This document shows positions 11,843 through 23,166 of a DNA stretch of 63,424 bases, one piece after another. The notes beneath the pieces are model-generated. The model saw only the letters and a program-made list of their open reading frames with translations, did no database searches and was not told the origin of the DNA. The position numbers and the translations under genes are program-made. Positions within the stretch are counted from its first letter, which is position 1. Every line of letters begins with the position of its first letter. Origin of the DNA: Pleurotus ostreatus/Saccharomyces cerevisiae fusant (taxonomy: Eukaryota > Opisthokonta); assembly GCA_024196135.1 (NCBI GenBank), contig JAMQCK010000108.1:1-63424 (forward strand). The letters are read 5' to 3'.

Positions 11843-13206
11843 ATGCGACTCTTCCTGGACGAGCTGATTGCGTGCGGGGGCTATGGTGCGCCTCGCGCTA
11901 TTAAAAGAAGCCGGTGCGGCTCTGCACCATGGCTAACGGCCCCTCATAGGACGGGTGTATCGTGCACATACCACGGACAGCGATCAGCCGAGGCGGGTCT
12001 TCGCCGTGAAGAAGCTTCATACGACCAGGCGCGTCAAGGCTCCCATGCTACGCCATGAGGCATGCGCCATGATCAGCCTTCGAGGTGAGTACGCTCGCTG
12101 CCCGCCCAAAGAATGCCAAGTTCTCATCTCTTTTTAGGACATGCGAGTTTTCCCGAAGTGTACGCTTGGGGTAGAACTCAGTATTACGAGTACCTCGCTC
12201 TTGAAGAGCTGGGGTCAGACATCTATGAACCGTCGAAGAGCGCGTCGGGGCTGACGATGCGCAACCTCATCGCCCTCACGTGTCAGATGGTGATTTCCAT
12301 AAATTTCTTGTAGTATGTCCGTTGACGTGAAGTGTCCCGCACAGTTTGACGCGCTGGAATATGTCCATTCCCATCACCTTGTCCACTGCGACGTGAAGCC
12401 CGGCAATTTCTTGTTCGAGCGCAATCCTACGGGCCGTATCAAACTCGTCGACTGGGGCACGGCGAAGATATATCGTGATCCCGCGACTCGTGTGCACAGA
12501 CCGGAGGACTCTATCCCTACTCTGATCGGCACGAGGGCGTTCGCGAGCATCAACGTGCACTATCATATCCGTAAGTATGTCCTGATTTTGTGGCGGACAT
12601 GCGACCTAACGATATTGTCAATGTCCTTCAGGGCCCACTCGTCGGGACGACATGGAGTCTCTCGCATACACCATCCTGTCACTTCTTTGCGACAGTCTAC
12701 CCTGGTTTACTTGTAAGCGGAATAACGAGGCTTACTTGCGCGAGAAGCTCAAGTGGTCTGGGACTGCGATCGGAAACGGATATCCAGCTGTCTTCGGCGC
12801 TTTCCTCGACTATTCACGCACCCTCTCATTCGACGCCGAGCCGGCATACGCGACGTGGAGGGACCTATTCAAAGCAGTAGCTCCCGGGCTTCCCGAGCCA
12901 CCGCTATTTTCCTTTTACGACACGAGTACTCGTGTCGGGCAGCCCTTTTGGCCGTCCGACATTCAGCCCGTGCCTGCACGCACTCCGCCGCGCAGCTGCG
13001 CCCAGGAAATATACGGCGATGATGACAACTGGGTCCCCACATCGACGTGGTCTAATCCTGTGAACGTCCCGGACGACGACCTCCTCGGCGACGAGCAGGA
13101 CACGGTTGCTCGGTGCTTGGAAAGGATCGACGAGACACCCGACATGGATGAACCGTGGCTTCATGAGGCGATTGGCTATCCTCCGGAGACTATCATTCCG
13201 TACTAG
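11843..13206 (+). CDS. Casein-kinase-1-like protein kinase (copy B)
   Basis: A predicted CK1-group kinase of 376 residues in five exons (11843-11885, 11950-12084, 12138-12289, 12345-12570, 12632-13206). Visible motifs: glycine loop IACGGYGRVYRA split by intron 1, Lys in FAVKKLH, Glu in MLRHEACAM, catalytic loop [12 protein letters not shown], then PTRRDDMESLAYTI. The metal-binding DFG is DWG (LVDWGTAKIYRDP), seen in no other copy here; the Asp is kept, so activity is possible but unproven. The tail has DDDLLGDEQDTV and ends near ATIIPY-like residues. Exon sizes almost match copy G (43, 132, 152, 226, 575 nt), so this is a DNA-level duplicate. Confidence 0.9.
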
Positions 13207-14382
13207 TATCCGACTGCGCCTTGGGGCTCGGATCGTGAGAGGGCACGCGCGTCTCTATCCTTGTGCTCAAGTCGACTCGAGTAGTAGCATATCATGTACA
13301 ATTCGTCTGCCCAATTCCAAACTTTGCCCAGCACTGTGCTTCAAGCACCTTCGACGTCCTCTTCCTTCCGGAGCCTCGTATATCCGCAGAGCTCGTTGAT
13401 GGCATTCCACGGGATAGCAGAACATTTGCTCGTGAGACAATTATCAATGTCGAACGACGCGTAGCCACAGAAGCAGCTATGTTTGCTTTTGCCGGAGCAG
13501 AGCTCGTCATAACATGAGTTCGCGCAGGCTATGGAACAGAATAATCTCGTCAATATAGGGAAATGATGACATGCAGTCTGTGTCACTCACCCGGAAGCCG
13601 AGCGCTGACCTGAAAGCAAGCGAAAGTGATCACAGCGAGCTTGAATAATACAGCGGAATACATCGTCTCGCAGTGGGATTGACAGGGCGCTGCTGGGCAG
13701 CAGATCGGAGCAGGCGCCACATTTTATACTCTGGACGAAGGCTGTATCTTGAGACTCGCCGTTGCGCATCTGTCGTCTGACAGATCACGGCCCGAGCGCT
13801 AACAGCTCGGAAGGGTGAGTGCACCCTGTCCGAGCTAGCCGGGGAAGTAGAACGCGGGAGACGGGATTCCTTCTCCACGTCTTCATCGCGGCGTTCACGA
13901 AACGGCACTTCGCTCCTACCTGTTGACCGCCCGCCATGAAGCACTCATATGGCAGGGGCTTGATCATACCGGATACTCGAATTCCGCCCTGTCAAGTTCT
14001 ACAATCAAGAAAATGCATATAGTAGGTCCCAAGCAAAACATGAAATGTTACCGTCAGCGCTGACGGCGGTCCCCATAACCAATGGAAGATTGCCCCCGCA
14101 CCAGCACAGGTGTGCCGCACACCTTGTCGACAAGGTATGACGGAAATCATTGACTAAAATTTTGACATTGAAATGGGCCCGAGGGTGAATGACCTCTACA
14201 AGGCAGTGAGGCTTTCTTGGAGTGTGACGAGAAGCACGATTCATTGATTCAGGGAGGGACATACGAACGTCGCAATCAGTACGAACAGTTGTCCTCAGCG
14301 GGTCTGCGGGAGACTTCATTCAGACATGCGATGACCTCGTCTCAATACTGACGTCGTCGCTGATTTCTAAACCATTCGCATC
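13207..14382. other. Intergenic region between kinase B and the 7-TM gene
   Basis: About 1.2 kb with only short open frames on both strands and no recognisable family. Both neighbours end here, so it is 3' flank plus unexplained sequence. No repeat or RNA gene was recognised. Confidence 0.4.
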
Positions 14383-15776
14383 TCATATACCATCATGATC
14401 CTCCGAAGAGGTTGCCTGGGGGGGAGAGATGTATGAGATAATGTGCTTGCATCCGCTCGCAGACAAACTACGCACCTGGCGCCGACACCCTTCGGTATTG
14501 CTTTCAGGTAGGATGCGCAGCGATTCCAGAAATTTGCTTTGGGCACCGGTGGTAGACACGTCCGAGACCTGTTGATGCAACACACCCACGACGACGACGA
14601 ATGTAGGGTAGATGCCCTATACGAAGCCGCGTGAGCTACGGTCAAGAGCAAACCCATGAGACGTACCGATAATAAGTACAACATGTCATCAAAGACGCGA
14701 AATATGGCAATCTGGGTAGGGTCGTAACCGTGTTTGAGGCCGGAAGGAGGGATTATCGTGACAAGAAAGAATGCCTGTGGTAAGATGCATGCTCAGCACC
14801 ACGACTCGAGGGGAAAATCAACCAAGCTACGCACCCATAAAGCGCAGTAGATCACTCCGGACTCGAGAAGCAGCATGAGAATCGTCTCAACCCGCATACG
14901 CGTCGAGCGCAAGGGCGCTATCCACGCGCGGACATCTTTCCTGTAGATCCTAGCCACCATCGCTCGTCAGATACTGTAGATCCTGGTTCGTAGCTTTACC
15001 CACCATAAACGGATGCCAATGAGCGTGGTGGCCGTCAGGTTGGTGACGAAGAGCAGGATGCCCATAAGGCCTGGTACAGAAACCTTGCGCGGGAAGTCGA
15101 ATACGGGGTGCGTTCGCCAGACGCATTCGATGACCGTTCCGACTTGGATTCGATGAGCTAGGATGACGCGACGCAATGCAAGACGTGGCTTACCAAAGCT
15201 GCAGAACAAACACAACAGGAGTACACCTCGCGCCGTCCTATTGTTTGGCCACAACACCCAAGCCCTGTAGACGACAAGGGCGTCGTTAAGGATGTACTTA
15301 CTAGATGAGTATATCGAGTTCATCCAAAAAACGAAATAAACTCACATTAACGCGTGAGGGCCATTCGATAACATCTATAGAGGCGGACATATCATGACAG
15401 TTCAGGGCGTTGAACCGGCAGGGCGTAAATTCCCTTAGATAGAGGCGGGTCCAAACCGCTGTCACAACAGTTGAAGACACGAACATGACGACAATGATTA
15501 CGGTGAGAAGGGTCGCTTTTCCCTCTCGGCGGCTATGGGTTTAGAGGCAGCGTCAGCAGAGATATCGCTTCCGCTCTGGGACGCCAGCACGCACGCTAGT
15601 GCGGGAATAGACGCGACGAAGAGTGCCGCGTGTACACCTGGCTTTGGTTCAACACGGGGATGGGCACCTCGCAGGGAAGACGTACCATACAGAGCCAGAA
15701 GAAGAGCAATCTCGGTCGCGACTGATTGCAAGAGTAAAACCCCGTTATGAGCTGGACGATGCCACGCATGCGACAT
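14383..15776 (-). CDS. Polytopic (about seven-helix) membrane protein, basidiomycete type
   Basis: Multi-exon gene from the ATG at 15776. Removing introns with clear GT/AG borders joins strongly hydrophobic exons: HNGVLLLQSVATEIALLLAL, then ALFVASIPAL joined to REGKATLLTVIIVVMFVSST, then ILNDALVVYRAWVLWPNN, MGILLFVTNLTATTLIGIRL, VETILMLLLESGVIYCALWA and YPTFVVVVGVLHQQ. This gives about seven helices and a polar C-terminal tail. The pattern with an ...DALVVYRAWVLWP... helix matches the large uncharacterised membrane protein families of Agaricomycetes. Transport or signalling role is unknown. Two short introns (36 and 60 nt) are multiples of three and could be retained. The exact N-terminus is uncertain. 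Confidence 0.75.
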
Positions 15777-16371
15777 GAGAGCGAGCGCAAGATTTTGTAC
15801 AATCCATGCTGCATTCGCAGCGGTTGGCTATATAGGACTCCGCTGCATATGCAGGACCGCCTTCATGATGAGGGACAGAGCAATTGGGGCGCATGCCATG
15901 CTCGCGAAGCTGATCCGGGAGGCTGGCTGATGTATACAATCGTTAGCAGGGGTCGCTGGTTAGGCCGTGAAAACTGGCCGACGCGCAGCTGGAGACGTAT
16001 ATGCCCAAAACACGCGCACTGGCGGTGATTCGAACGGAGATCGGATCACCCGTAAGGCCTGATGATCTCGGAGGTTGATGTCGGGCTGCAGCGGGAGGAC
16101 AGCATTCAACAGGATCCGGACGATCCTGCGGAGCGTGCATGACCGGACTTCGACAGCCTACCGTCAAACAGAGCAAGCATGCCTGTTATATCTTGAGAGT
16201 GAGTTTCGCGATGCCCGAGGCGCGGCACGTCGTAGCACACGAGGAGATTGCTTCTCCCGCAGACGGTACAATCGTTGTGGGGATGTACTTGCAGATCATA
16301 GCATCGTACTCGTCGGACTGCGCAAGATCAGCTGGCTGAAGTCTGGAGATCGGGTTCTACTCACATTATAC
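15777..16371. other. Intergenic region upstream of the 7-TM gene
   Basis: It contains the promoter side of the membrane-protein gene and the 3' flank of PFS2. No TATA box or extra exon is convincing. Confidence 0.4.
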
Positions 16372-18308
16372 CTAATACCTACCCCCGCGTCTGGATCCCC
16401 ATCCACGCTGAGGTCGGCCGCCACCACCTCCGCCTCCATGGCTGCCACCCCAGTCGTCACCACCCTCGCTACCCCGCGATTCAAATCCGCCCTGATACAG
16501 ACTCTGTTGTGGCGGCAGAGGTCCCCCTTGCCTGATCCCACCTGCACCACCACCACCAGGGCCATTGCTCGCGCCCCCGCCAACGCTCGCATCCCCACCA
16601 AAGCCAGGGATGAAATCGTCCTGCCGCCCGTACGGACCCTGCTGCCCATAGTCTTCCTGCCCCTCCGGCCCGCGCGCCGCGAACCCAAAGCCCGGCATAT
16701 CGTCCACGTCGTAGTTCTCCTCCGGCTCCTCCTCCTGCGCGTGGTCCTCGCCCGCGCCGCTCGCCGCGGGCCGCTCGCGGCTCCAGAAGCGCGTCGTGTG
16801 GTCGTTGCTCGCGGACACGAGCAGGTGGCCAAGCGGGTGGTACGCGAGCGACCACACGTTCGAGTCGTGCGCGGTGTTGACGACGGCGCGCGGGGCGAGG
16901 GTCGTCGAGCCGGAGCCCGCGGCGCCTGAGGTCTCGGTGGGCGCGGCGCCGAGGTCCCAATGGAGGACGGCGCCCTCGGAGCCGCCGGAGACGAGGACGG
17001 GGTGGGTGGGGTGCCAGGTGACGGAGCAGACCTCCTTTTTGTGGCCTTTGAGGAGGTGGAGTTCCTTCATGGCGCGGATGTCGAAGACGCGGACGGTTTG
17101 GTCGCGAGAGGCGGAGGCGATCTGGTTGCCGTTCGGTGACCAGGAGAGTGCTTGAATGGTGTTCTTGTGGTAGTGACTGGGCAGAGGTGAGCGTTTGAAG
17201 TGAGACGGATGAAGAGGCACCGACGTACAGAGTGGAAAGGCAGGTGCCCGTTCGAGGGTCCCAGTACTTGATCTGATTGTCTTTGCTACCAGACACTATC
17301 AAACCCTTCGTGGGGTGCCATTGCACGCATTTGACGTCCCAGCCGTGACCTAACGAAGTAGCTGAGTATCATCGCGACTATGGTAAAGTACCGAGACGCA
17401 CCAGTCAGGACACTTTCTATCCGACTTTCGTGGAAGGACCATATGCGCACACTCGAATCGTCACTCGCTGTCGCAAATCGTCGATCGTCGGGACTGAAGC
17501 TCAACCCGCGGATGGCTTCGCGCGAATTCGACCCCTGCCACGAGTTCAAGTTGTTCATGTTGGGCTCGAAGTATTTGATGACGCCGGTCTTGTCTGCTGA
17601 GGCGAGGTAGTGGCCTGAGTGGCAGAACTCGAAGGTGCAGATTGCGGTGTCGTGCGCCTGGAGGATGGTCTCGAAGTTGAAGGTCAGGCCGTTCCACAGC
17701 GTAAACTCGCCACTCGTGGAGCCGGTGAGGATGCGTCTTGCTTCTGGTGTCCACTGTAGAGAAGAGAGATCAACTATATACGCATGGCATGGAAGAGGCG
17801 GACGCACTGTGACGACGTTTACAGGACATCGAATCTTGTTGGTTGAGGTATGGACGTACTTCGTCAGGAGGGATGTGGACGCGTTTTCTGGATATGCTTT
17901 TGGGGGAAGGAGCTGAGGACGCCGTTAGCGCCCCGACATGCCGCGCTCGAGCACAACGCACGTCGATGATATGAGGGGGGCTTGGTCGCATGTATGGTCG
18001 ATACCTCGGATTCGGACCCAGCTTCTTCAGCTGGTAGAGCTATCAGCTCGCAATACATAGATCAGGACCAAAGGACGTACCAGATTCCACCTCCCCATGC
18101 CCCCGTTGAAGTCCACCGTTCTCCTCGGACGCGTCTTCTTCAGCATCTTGCCATCCAGCGCGTTCCGTGCATTCGCCAACTCCTGCTCCTGCACTTTCGC
18201 TTCATCAACTGGTGGTGGCTTCGGAGGTTCAAGATATCGTTTCGGGGTCCACTCATTCGCCACTGGAGTGGGTATGGCGCTTGGGGGAAGGAGCAGTGGC
18301 AGCGACAT
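16372..18308 (-). CDS. PFS2: Polyadenylation factor subunit 2, WD40 protein (Pfs2/WDR33)
   Basis: A nuclear scaffold of the mRNA cleavage and polyadenylation factor. The ATG at 18308 begins [10 protein letters not shown]. The family's characteristic pre-propeller block follows: [15 protein letters not shown] joined by an intron to [16 protein letters not shown], then [14 protein letters not shown]. Six or seven WD repeats are readable, including [84 protein letters not shown] and [14 protein letters not shown]. The C-terminal tail is acidic and then Gly-rich with RG/GG repeats, as in many fungal homologues. Several short introns lie in the 5' half. I see no damage. Confidence 0.92.
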
Positions 18309-18803
18309 CGCTGAAGCGCGGAAAAGGTACCGCTGCTCGAATGTCTTCTTGTCGTGTTCAGTAGGTTTGTTCGACAACAATAGGCCCTCTAGGCCCTTTC
18401 AAGGGATTGGACAAGAACGTGGGGATGGGAAAGGCACAACGCGAGGATGTAGACAAGAACAAGAAGTCGACAGCGTCTCGAGAAATCACGATGCGGTTAT
18501 CACATATCCCCATTTGGGAGAACAATGGCCTCCCGACCGGGCGGTAGGCTGCACCGTCTCGGGACCCTCGGACCATAGGTCTGATGAGCGATGGATGGGC
18601 CGTCCAGCACTCCAGAGCCACTTCTGTCACCTCTTATCAGACGGAGCTAAAAATCTTGTGGAGATATGTATTTGTGCCGCGATCAAGTCTATGGCTTCCC
18701 ACTGCTTGTACATGATGTTGGTAATTACACTATATATGTTTACAAAATTCGCGCAATTTGTTGTCCGCCAGATTCCCCTTACCATTGGCCGCAGACACTT
18801 GAT
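18309..18803. other. Intergenic region between PFS2 and P450 2
   Basis: Upstream sequence of PFS2 and 3' flank of the P450. An open frame on the plus strand overlapping PFS2 has no recognisable protein. Nothing else seen. Confidence 0.4.
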
Positions 18804-21631
18804 CTAATGCGCCATGACCGCGTTCATAACCAAAGCCCGCGCCCGCTCGCTACGGGGCTTTGCCTCGTACTCGAATGGCGTAGGTAAACTGCCCAGGGTG
18901 AGCTATCACCTGCAGTGTTATAAAGATCATTTACCTAACCAGCCCAGCCATCTGGGATAAATCAATGGGTATAGGCCGCCCATCTCTCGTCTTTGGCGAC
19001 AAGTCAAGCGTCGCGAGAGCGGTTGCGCAAGCGATAAATATGGATTCATCGGCTAGCATGCGACCTATCGTCGTCTTGTCAGCCGTACCCAGCTTGCCAA
19101 AGTTGATTTGACTTACCAGGGCAAATTCGTCGACCGAATCTGACGAAGGAATATAAGCCATGCGTCGGTAGGCAGCGACACTAACTCGCAGACTTACCCA
19201 AAAGCCCAGTCATGCGGACTCCGTTGCTTTTTCTCGCCCAGAAAGCGCTCTGGATTGAATACGTGGGGATTCGGATACTCATTCTCGTCTCGTGAGATGG
19301 CCCTGCGCGAACACATCATATTAGATCGTTCCGTCAGGATTTGGGGGGGGGGGGGTATGTTAAGGAGGCGAGGTTAGTAATGAAGGCAAATGAGAGGTAG
19401 AGGGGAGGAAACCGCAAATGACCAGGTGAAAGGCGTCACGAGAAGCCGAAAGGGCGGCCGGAATATTCGAAGCCACAAAATACAACGCACCACAAATTCG
19501 GAAACACCGTCGCACCCGAGGGGATATGGTACCCTCCATACGCATCGTCCGTCATCGCGCGATGCGGAAGGCCTGTTGATAAATGTGATCAGCCGCCATT
19601 TCGTCTTCCTCCCTACATGTTCTTCCAAGAAACCATTCCCCCACTCACCAAACGGCGCCACCACATGATACCGCATCGTCTCCAGGCAGCACGCGAAGGT
19701 ATACGGTAGCGCGTCCATGTCGCCGATTACTGGAAGTCGCTCCGCGCCCAGGACGCTATCGATCTCCGCTTGTGCGCGCCGCTGGATGTCCGGGTGCGCA
19801 GCCATGAGCTTGAAGAAGGCGAACATGGTCCATGTGGTCTGTGGGTGGGGCCGGAAGGGTGGGAAGGTGGATGCGGGATGATGGGAACTTGGAAGCGAGA
19901 TGATGGGAAGTTGGAAGCGGGACAGTAGAGGCGGAGACGGGAGGGTGGCGGATGGGATGGGGCGGATGGGACGGTGGGGAAAGGGAAGGCGAGGGTGGGA
20001 AGGCGGGTAAGTTCTCGTTGAGCGCGCGAAACGAAGGTGTAACTCGCCGTATGCGATCCGGCGGCGAGGAACGTGCCGGCGGTCCTATTAGGAATGAAGT
20101 CAATCTGAGATCGGGTGAAGGAGGCTCGCAGCAAAATTACTGACCACTTGACTTCCAACTCGCCCTCGGGCGTCATGTCAGGCTGCGAGAGCAGCTCGCC
20201 GGTGAAAGATTGTGGTGGCTTCCCGTTGGCCTGAAGTGGTGGTTTTAGTGGCACATTTCAGGCGGGGATTGGTGGCGCGTGCGAGGGTCGAGCCTCATCC
20301 TCCAAGCGGCGACCCCATCCGCATAGGCGAGAGATTCATACTTGCCCTCCCCAGTACTCACAATCTCTCGCTTGACCCAATCGAACGGTACGTCAAACAG
20401 CGTGTGGATGTTGCGCTTCTCGGTCTCCACCGCGCTGTGAAGCTTGGAGAAGGGATTCCACGTTGGGAGGTAGCGAACTGCGAGGTGGTGTGAGCAATGT
20501 AATTGGGAATTGAGTAGCGGACAATAAGCGGACAGGCGCTACCCAGTTCCCACGGAGCAATAGCACGGGAGACAATAGGAAGAGGAATTGTGCTTCGACA
20601 TGGGAAAAGGGGCACAATAAGTACAAGAGAAAGTACACAGTGCAGAAGAGCGCGACGGGAAGTACAACAGAAAGCACACGCACGAATAGGAAGCACGTCA
20701 ACGAGCCAGGTTCCTGGCGTGGTGAACTCGGAGGACGACTCCAGGGCGCGCTCGGCCATTTGTATCATCGGGTCGTGGCCTATCGTCTTGTACCCGAAGG
20801 CGATTCGGAGCATGAGGTCCGTGGTGTAGCTGAGCGGGGAGAGGAAGTAGGTCAGCGTCCATTTGACCAGAGAAGGTAAGCCGTCGAAGAGAGGAAGTAG
20901 GCCGGCGCTCGTTCGATGAGAAAGAAGTAGGTCAACGCTCGTTCGCTCGCAGCGGTCCGGTCACCAGGCGGAGGGGAAGTAAGTGAATGAATGGAAGATG
21001 AGTTGCCGAATGCATGCGGGATGAGTGCGTGAGTGAATGAAGGACGCCCACATATGACACTGCTCCTCCAGCGATCCCGGGCTATCGATGAGTCCCTTCA
21101 CGAAGCGCGCGGCCGCGCCCTCGCGCAGGTCGTCGTATTTACGGAGCCCCGCGCGCGTGCCGAGCACCTGGTGCAGGTAGCGCCGCTGCAGCTTCCACAC
21201 GTCGTCGTAGTAGTGCAGCACGGTCGCGCGATTCCAGCCTGCAAGCTCGCCCATGGACACGCTGTGGGGGCGGTCGGAGAGGTTTAGGCGGTCGAGGACG
21301 GCCTTCGAGGAGGCGTAGGTGTTGGCGACGATGATCTGTTGACCGAGGCCGGTTAGGGAGATAAGATCACTGTCTAAGAGTGGGTGTGAGTTGTCAGTCA
21401 AGGAGTGGGAGGGATGAACTGACCGTAGGTCTTCGACCAATGCTCGAAGTCCACCCAGCCCTTGTTGGGGCTCATCAGGAGGATGTTGCCCACGAAAGGT
21501 ATACCAGGAGGTCCAGGAGGTAGAGGCAACGACTGCTTGCGACGGACTACCCGCACAAGCAAGCAGACCACTAATCCAGCGAGCCCAAACTCGCACAGCA
21601 GCGTCGCGTCGTGCGTCAACATCGCTGCCAT
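18804..21631 (-). CDS. Cytochrome P450 monooxygenase, complete
   Basis: Haem monooxygenase anchored in the ER membrane; substrate unknown. The ATG at 21631 gives an anchor (GLAGLVVCLLV) and hinge PPGPPGIPFVGN. Later exons carry DVWKLQRRYLHQV, the I-helix FLAAGSHTTTWTMF (His where many P450s have Asp or Glu), KVK-helix sequence LETMRYHVVAPFG, LPHRAMTDDAYGGYHIPSGA and NPHVFNPERFLG. Two small introns split the haem loop, and splicing restores AFGFGRRICPGRMLADES with its cysteine. A last intron with acceptor GGGCAG restores LPTPFEYEAKPRSERARALV, stopping at 18804. The I-helix exon appears to end at a GC donor (intron 20047-19839). Introns are unusually long and repeat-rich, but I find no lesion. 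Confidence 0.88.
19343..19355. repeat. Run of 13 G
   Basis: A homopolymer of 13 G on the plus strand inside an intron of the second P450. Such tracts are error-prone in sequencing, so its length should be treated as approximate. Confidence 0.9.
19877..19920. repeat. 22-bp tandem duplication in a P450 intron
   Basis: Two adjacent copies of GATGATGGGAANTTGGAAGC plus two bases, differing at two positions, in the G-rich 209-nt intron with the GC donor. Similar G-rich degenerate sequence continues to about 20015. Confidence 0.8.
20841..20946. repeat. Degenerate minisatellite in a P450 intron
   Basis: Three spaced copies of a unit starting GAGGAAGTAGGTCAGCG (20841, 20891, 20921); the last two continue CTCGTTCG. 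It lies in the intron between the exon starting near 20828 and the C-helix exon of the second P450. Confidence 0.7.
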
Positions 21632-21680
21632 GATAGGAACGGCAAGAAGTACAACAAGAAGCCTCAAGAGGAACACACGT

Positions 21681-21687
21681 ATTTATA
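21681..21687 (-). promoter_or_regulatory. TATA box of P450 2
   Basis: TATAAAT on the minus strand about 50 nt upstream of the ATG at 21631, a spacing like that of the P450 at the left edge. Confidence 0.5.
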
Positions 21688-23041
21688 TGAGCGAGTCAAG
21701 AAGCCGCTGCAACTCCGCGCGCTTCGCCGGGCGCTCAGTGACTGCGAAAGAGTCGATAGCCGACGTCCCAAAGCAGTCGACCGCACGCACGGTACCTTCC
21801 ATAGCCTGATATGATCAGTCTTTCTTACCATATTTCATCATATGGACGCAGGTCAATCACGAAGAAGGCCTCGCTTATAGTCGACGCGTGGGATGAGGGT
21901 CAAAAGAACAATAGAGGGCGGAACTCCGCGCGAGGGCGCGGCTGCCTCGTGGCGTGTTGTAGATTGCAGGCAAGTACGAATTCGGACAAGACAAGGGAGC
22001 TGCAGCCTGCTGGTGTTGGTCGGCGCCGAGGGGGTACCTAGATCTCACGATAGCGATTAATGAGATAAACATGCGTCCTGGCGAGGGGGTCCAACATCAT
22101 GGTCGCACGCGGAATGATGCCAAAGTGATGCAAACATGGACCTCCCGCATCAGGGATGATGGGTAACAAAGACAAGCAGAAGAGCCGGCTGTTTCCCACC
22201 GTCATGTTCAAGTTGCCTCTGCGGGCCATAATTCATTGTCAATCCCCATCTTGTCTCTCAGCTCTAATAGGCATTTCTCTTTATTCGCCTAAGACAAGTA
22301 TTCGAGATTTTGCGTTCGATAGAACTCCAAGAGATGCGCGAAGGTCATGAACGTGTTCCCTACGAAGCGGAGCTTATCCTCTGTTTCTATAGAGGGAGCG
22401 CTGTCAGTGCGACAGCAAGAACCTACTTCATAACAGTGAGTGCCGACTCGCAGCGCGTTGCTTGAAGAACGCCTCACCTTACAAACGTGAGCATCATACT
22501 CTCTGACATAGATGTCAGACCCGCGTACTGATCCCCCGCACGCAGGTGTTCGCCAAGGCGGTCAGATTACCGCCTTTGACTGGCGCGCGAAGCGCTGCTT
22601 CCCACCGCGGGCGCTCTGGCGGCCTTTTTCTCCCGTCAAGGCCTGCCTAATCCATGTGGCAGGCCGCCCTCATTGTATTCAATTTTTCAGCGCGCCCGCC
22701 CCCAGGTTGCCAGATGCAGATATGTATTCCGAGCGCCCTGCAGTGCCCTCTGCCGTACAGCCCGAATATGGGCCGACGAGGGGGGCAGATGGCCATCCCC
22801 GCCCGCGTCCTCTCACGGAATCGTTCCGTCCAACCGACTGCCTCTATTCGAGGCCGGCACGCTACCTCCTTGAGGACACGGAATCTCCCTAAGTCTATGC
22901 CGAAGCTGGCTGCGGACTGCCTGCTCATCGATGTTCATTCATCTCTTCGAGCGAGGTGCCTGTAGGGTGCCCTTCGGTGACGGGATCCTGGGGCCGCGTC
23001 CACAGCCACTCACGCAGAGCGTGACGGTTGGATTTTTTGTG

Positions 23042-23049
23042 GTATAAAT
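23042..23049 (+). promoter_or_regulatory. TATA box of the GPI-type surface protein gene
   Basis: GTATAAAT about 120 nt upstream of the ATG at 23167, followed by CT-rich sequence. Confidence 0.5.
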
Positions 23050-23166
23050 GCCACCCTGTGTGCACCTGATTTTCCCCGTCCAAGTTCATCTGCGTCCACC
23101 AGGCATCGTCTGCTCTCCTCGTTGCCTCCTCCCTTCAACTTCACGCATTTTTAATCGCCCATCGCC

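Larger units (their letters stand above)
21632..23166. other. 1.5-kb divergent intergenic region
   Basis: It separates the divergently transcribed P450 and GPI-protein genes. A TATA box lies at each end (21681-21687 minus and about 23042-23049 plus). Open frames of 80-126 codons in the middle have no recognisable family, and I do not call them genes. Confidence 0.45.

Noticed and set aside
10057..13206. CRISPR array, operon or prokaryotic mobile island
   Set aside because: The window is eukaryotic with spliceosomal introns throughout; no spaced direct-repeat array of CRISPR type was seen.
15990..16060. Possible tRNA on the minus strand (GTTCGAATC motif near 16029)
   Set aside because: The flanking bases do not pair as a T-stem, and no matching D-arm or acceptor stem is found.
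16075..16929. Plus-strand frame of 284 codons opposite PFS2
   Set aside because: Low-complexity Arg/Leu/Ala reading of the Gly-rich PFS2 tail, with no start context or homology.
22512..22892. Plus-strand frame of 126 codons between P450 2 and the surface protein
   Set aside because: No signal peptide, motif, intron pattern or overlap with a promoter element. It cannot be told from chance in GC-rich DNA.
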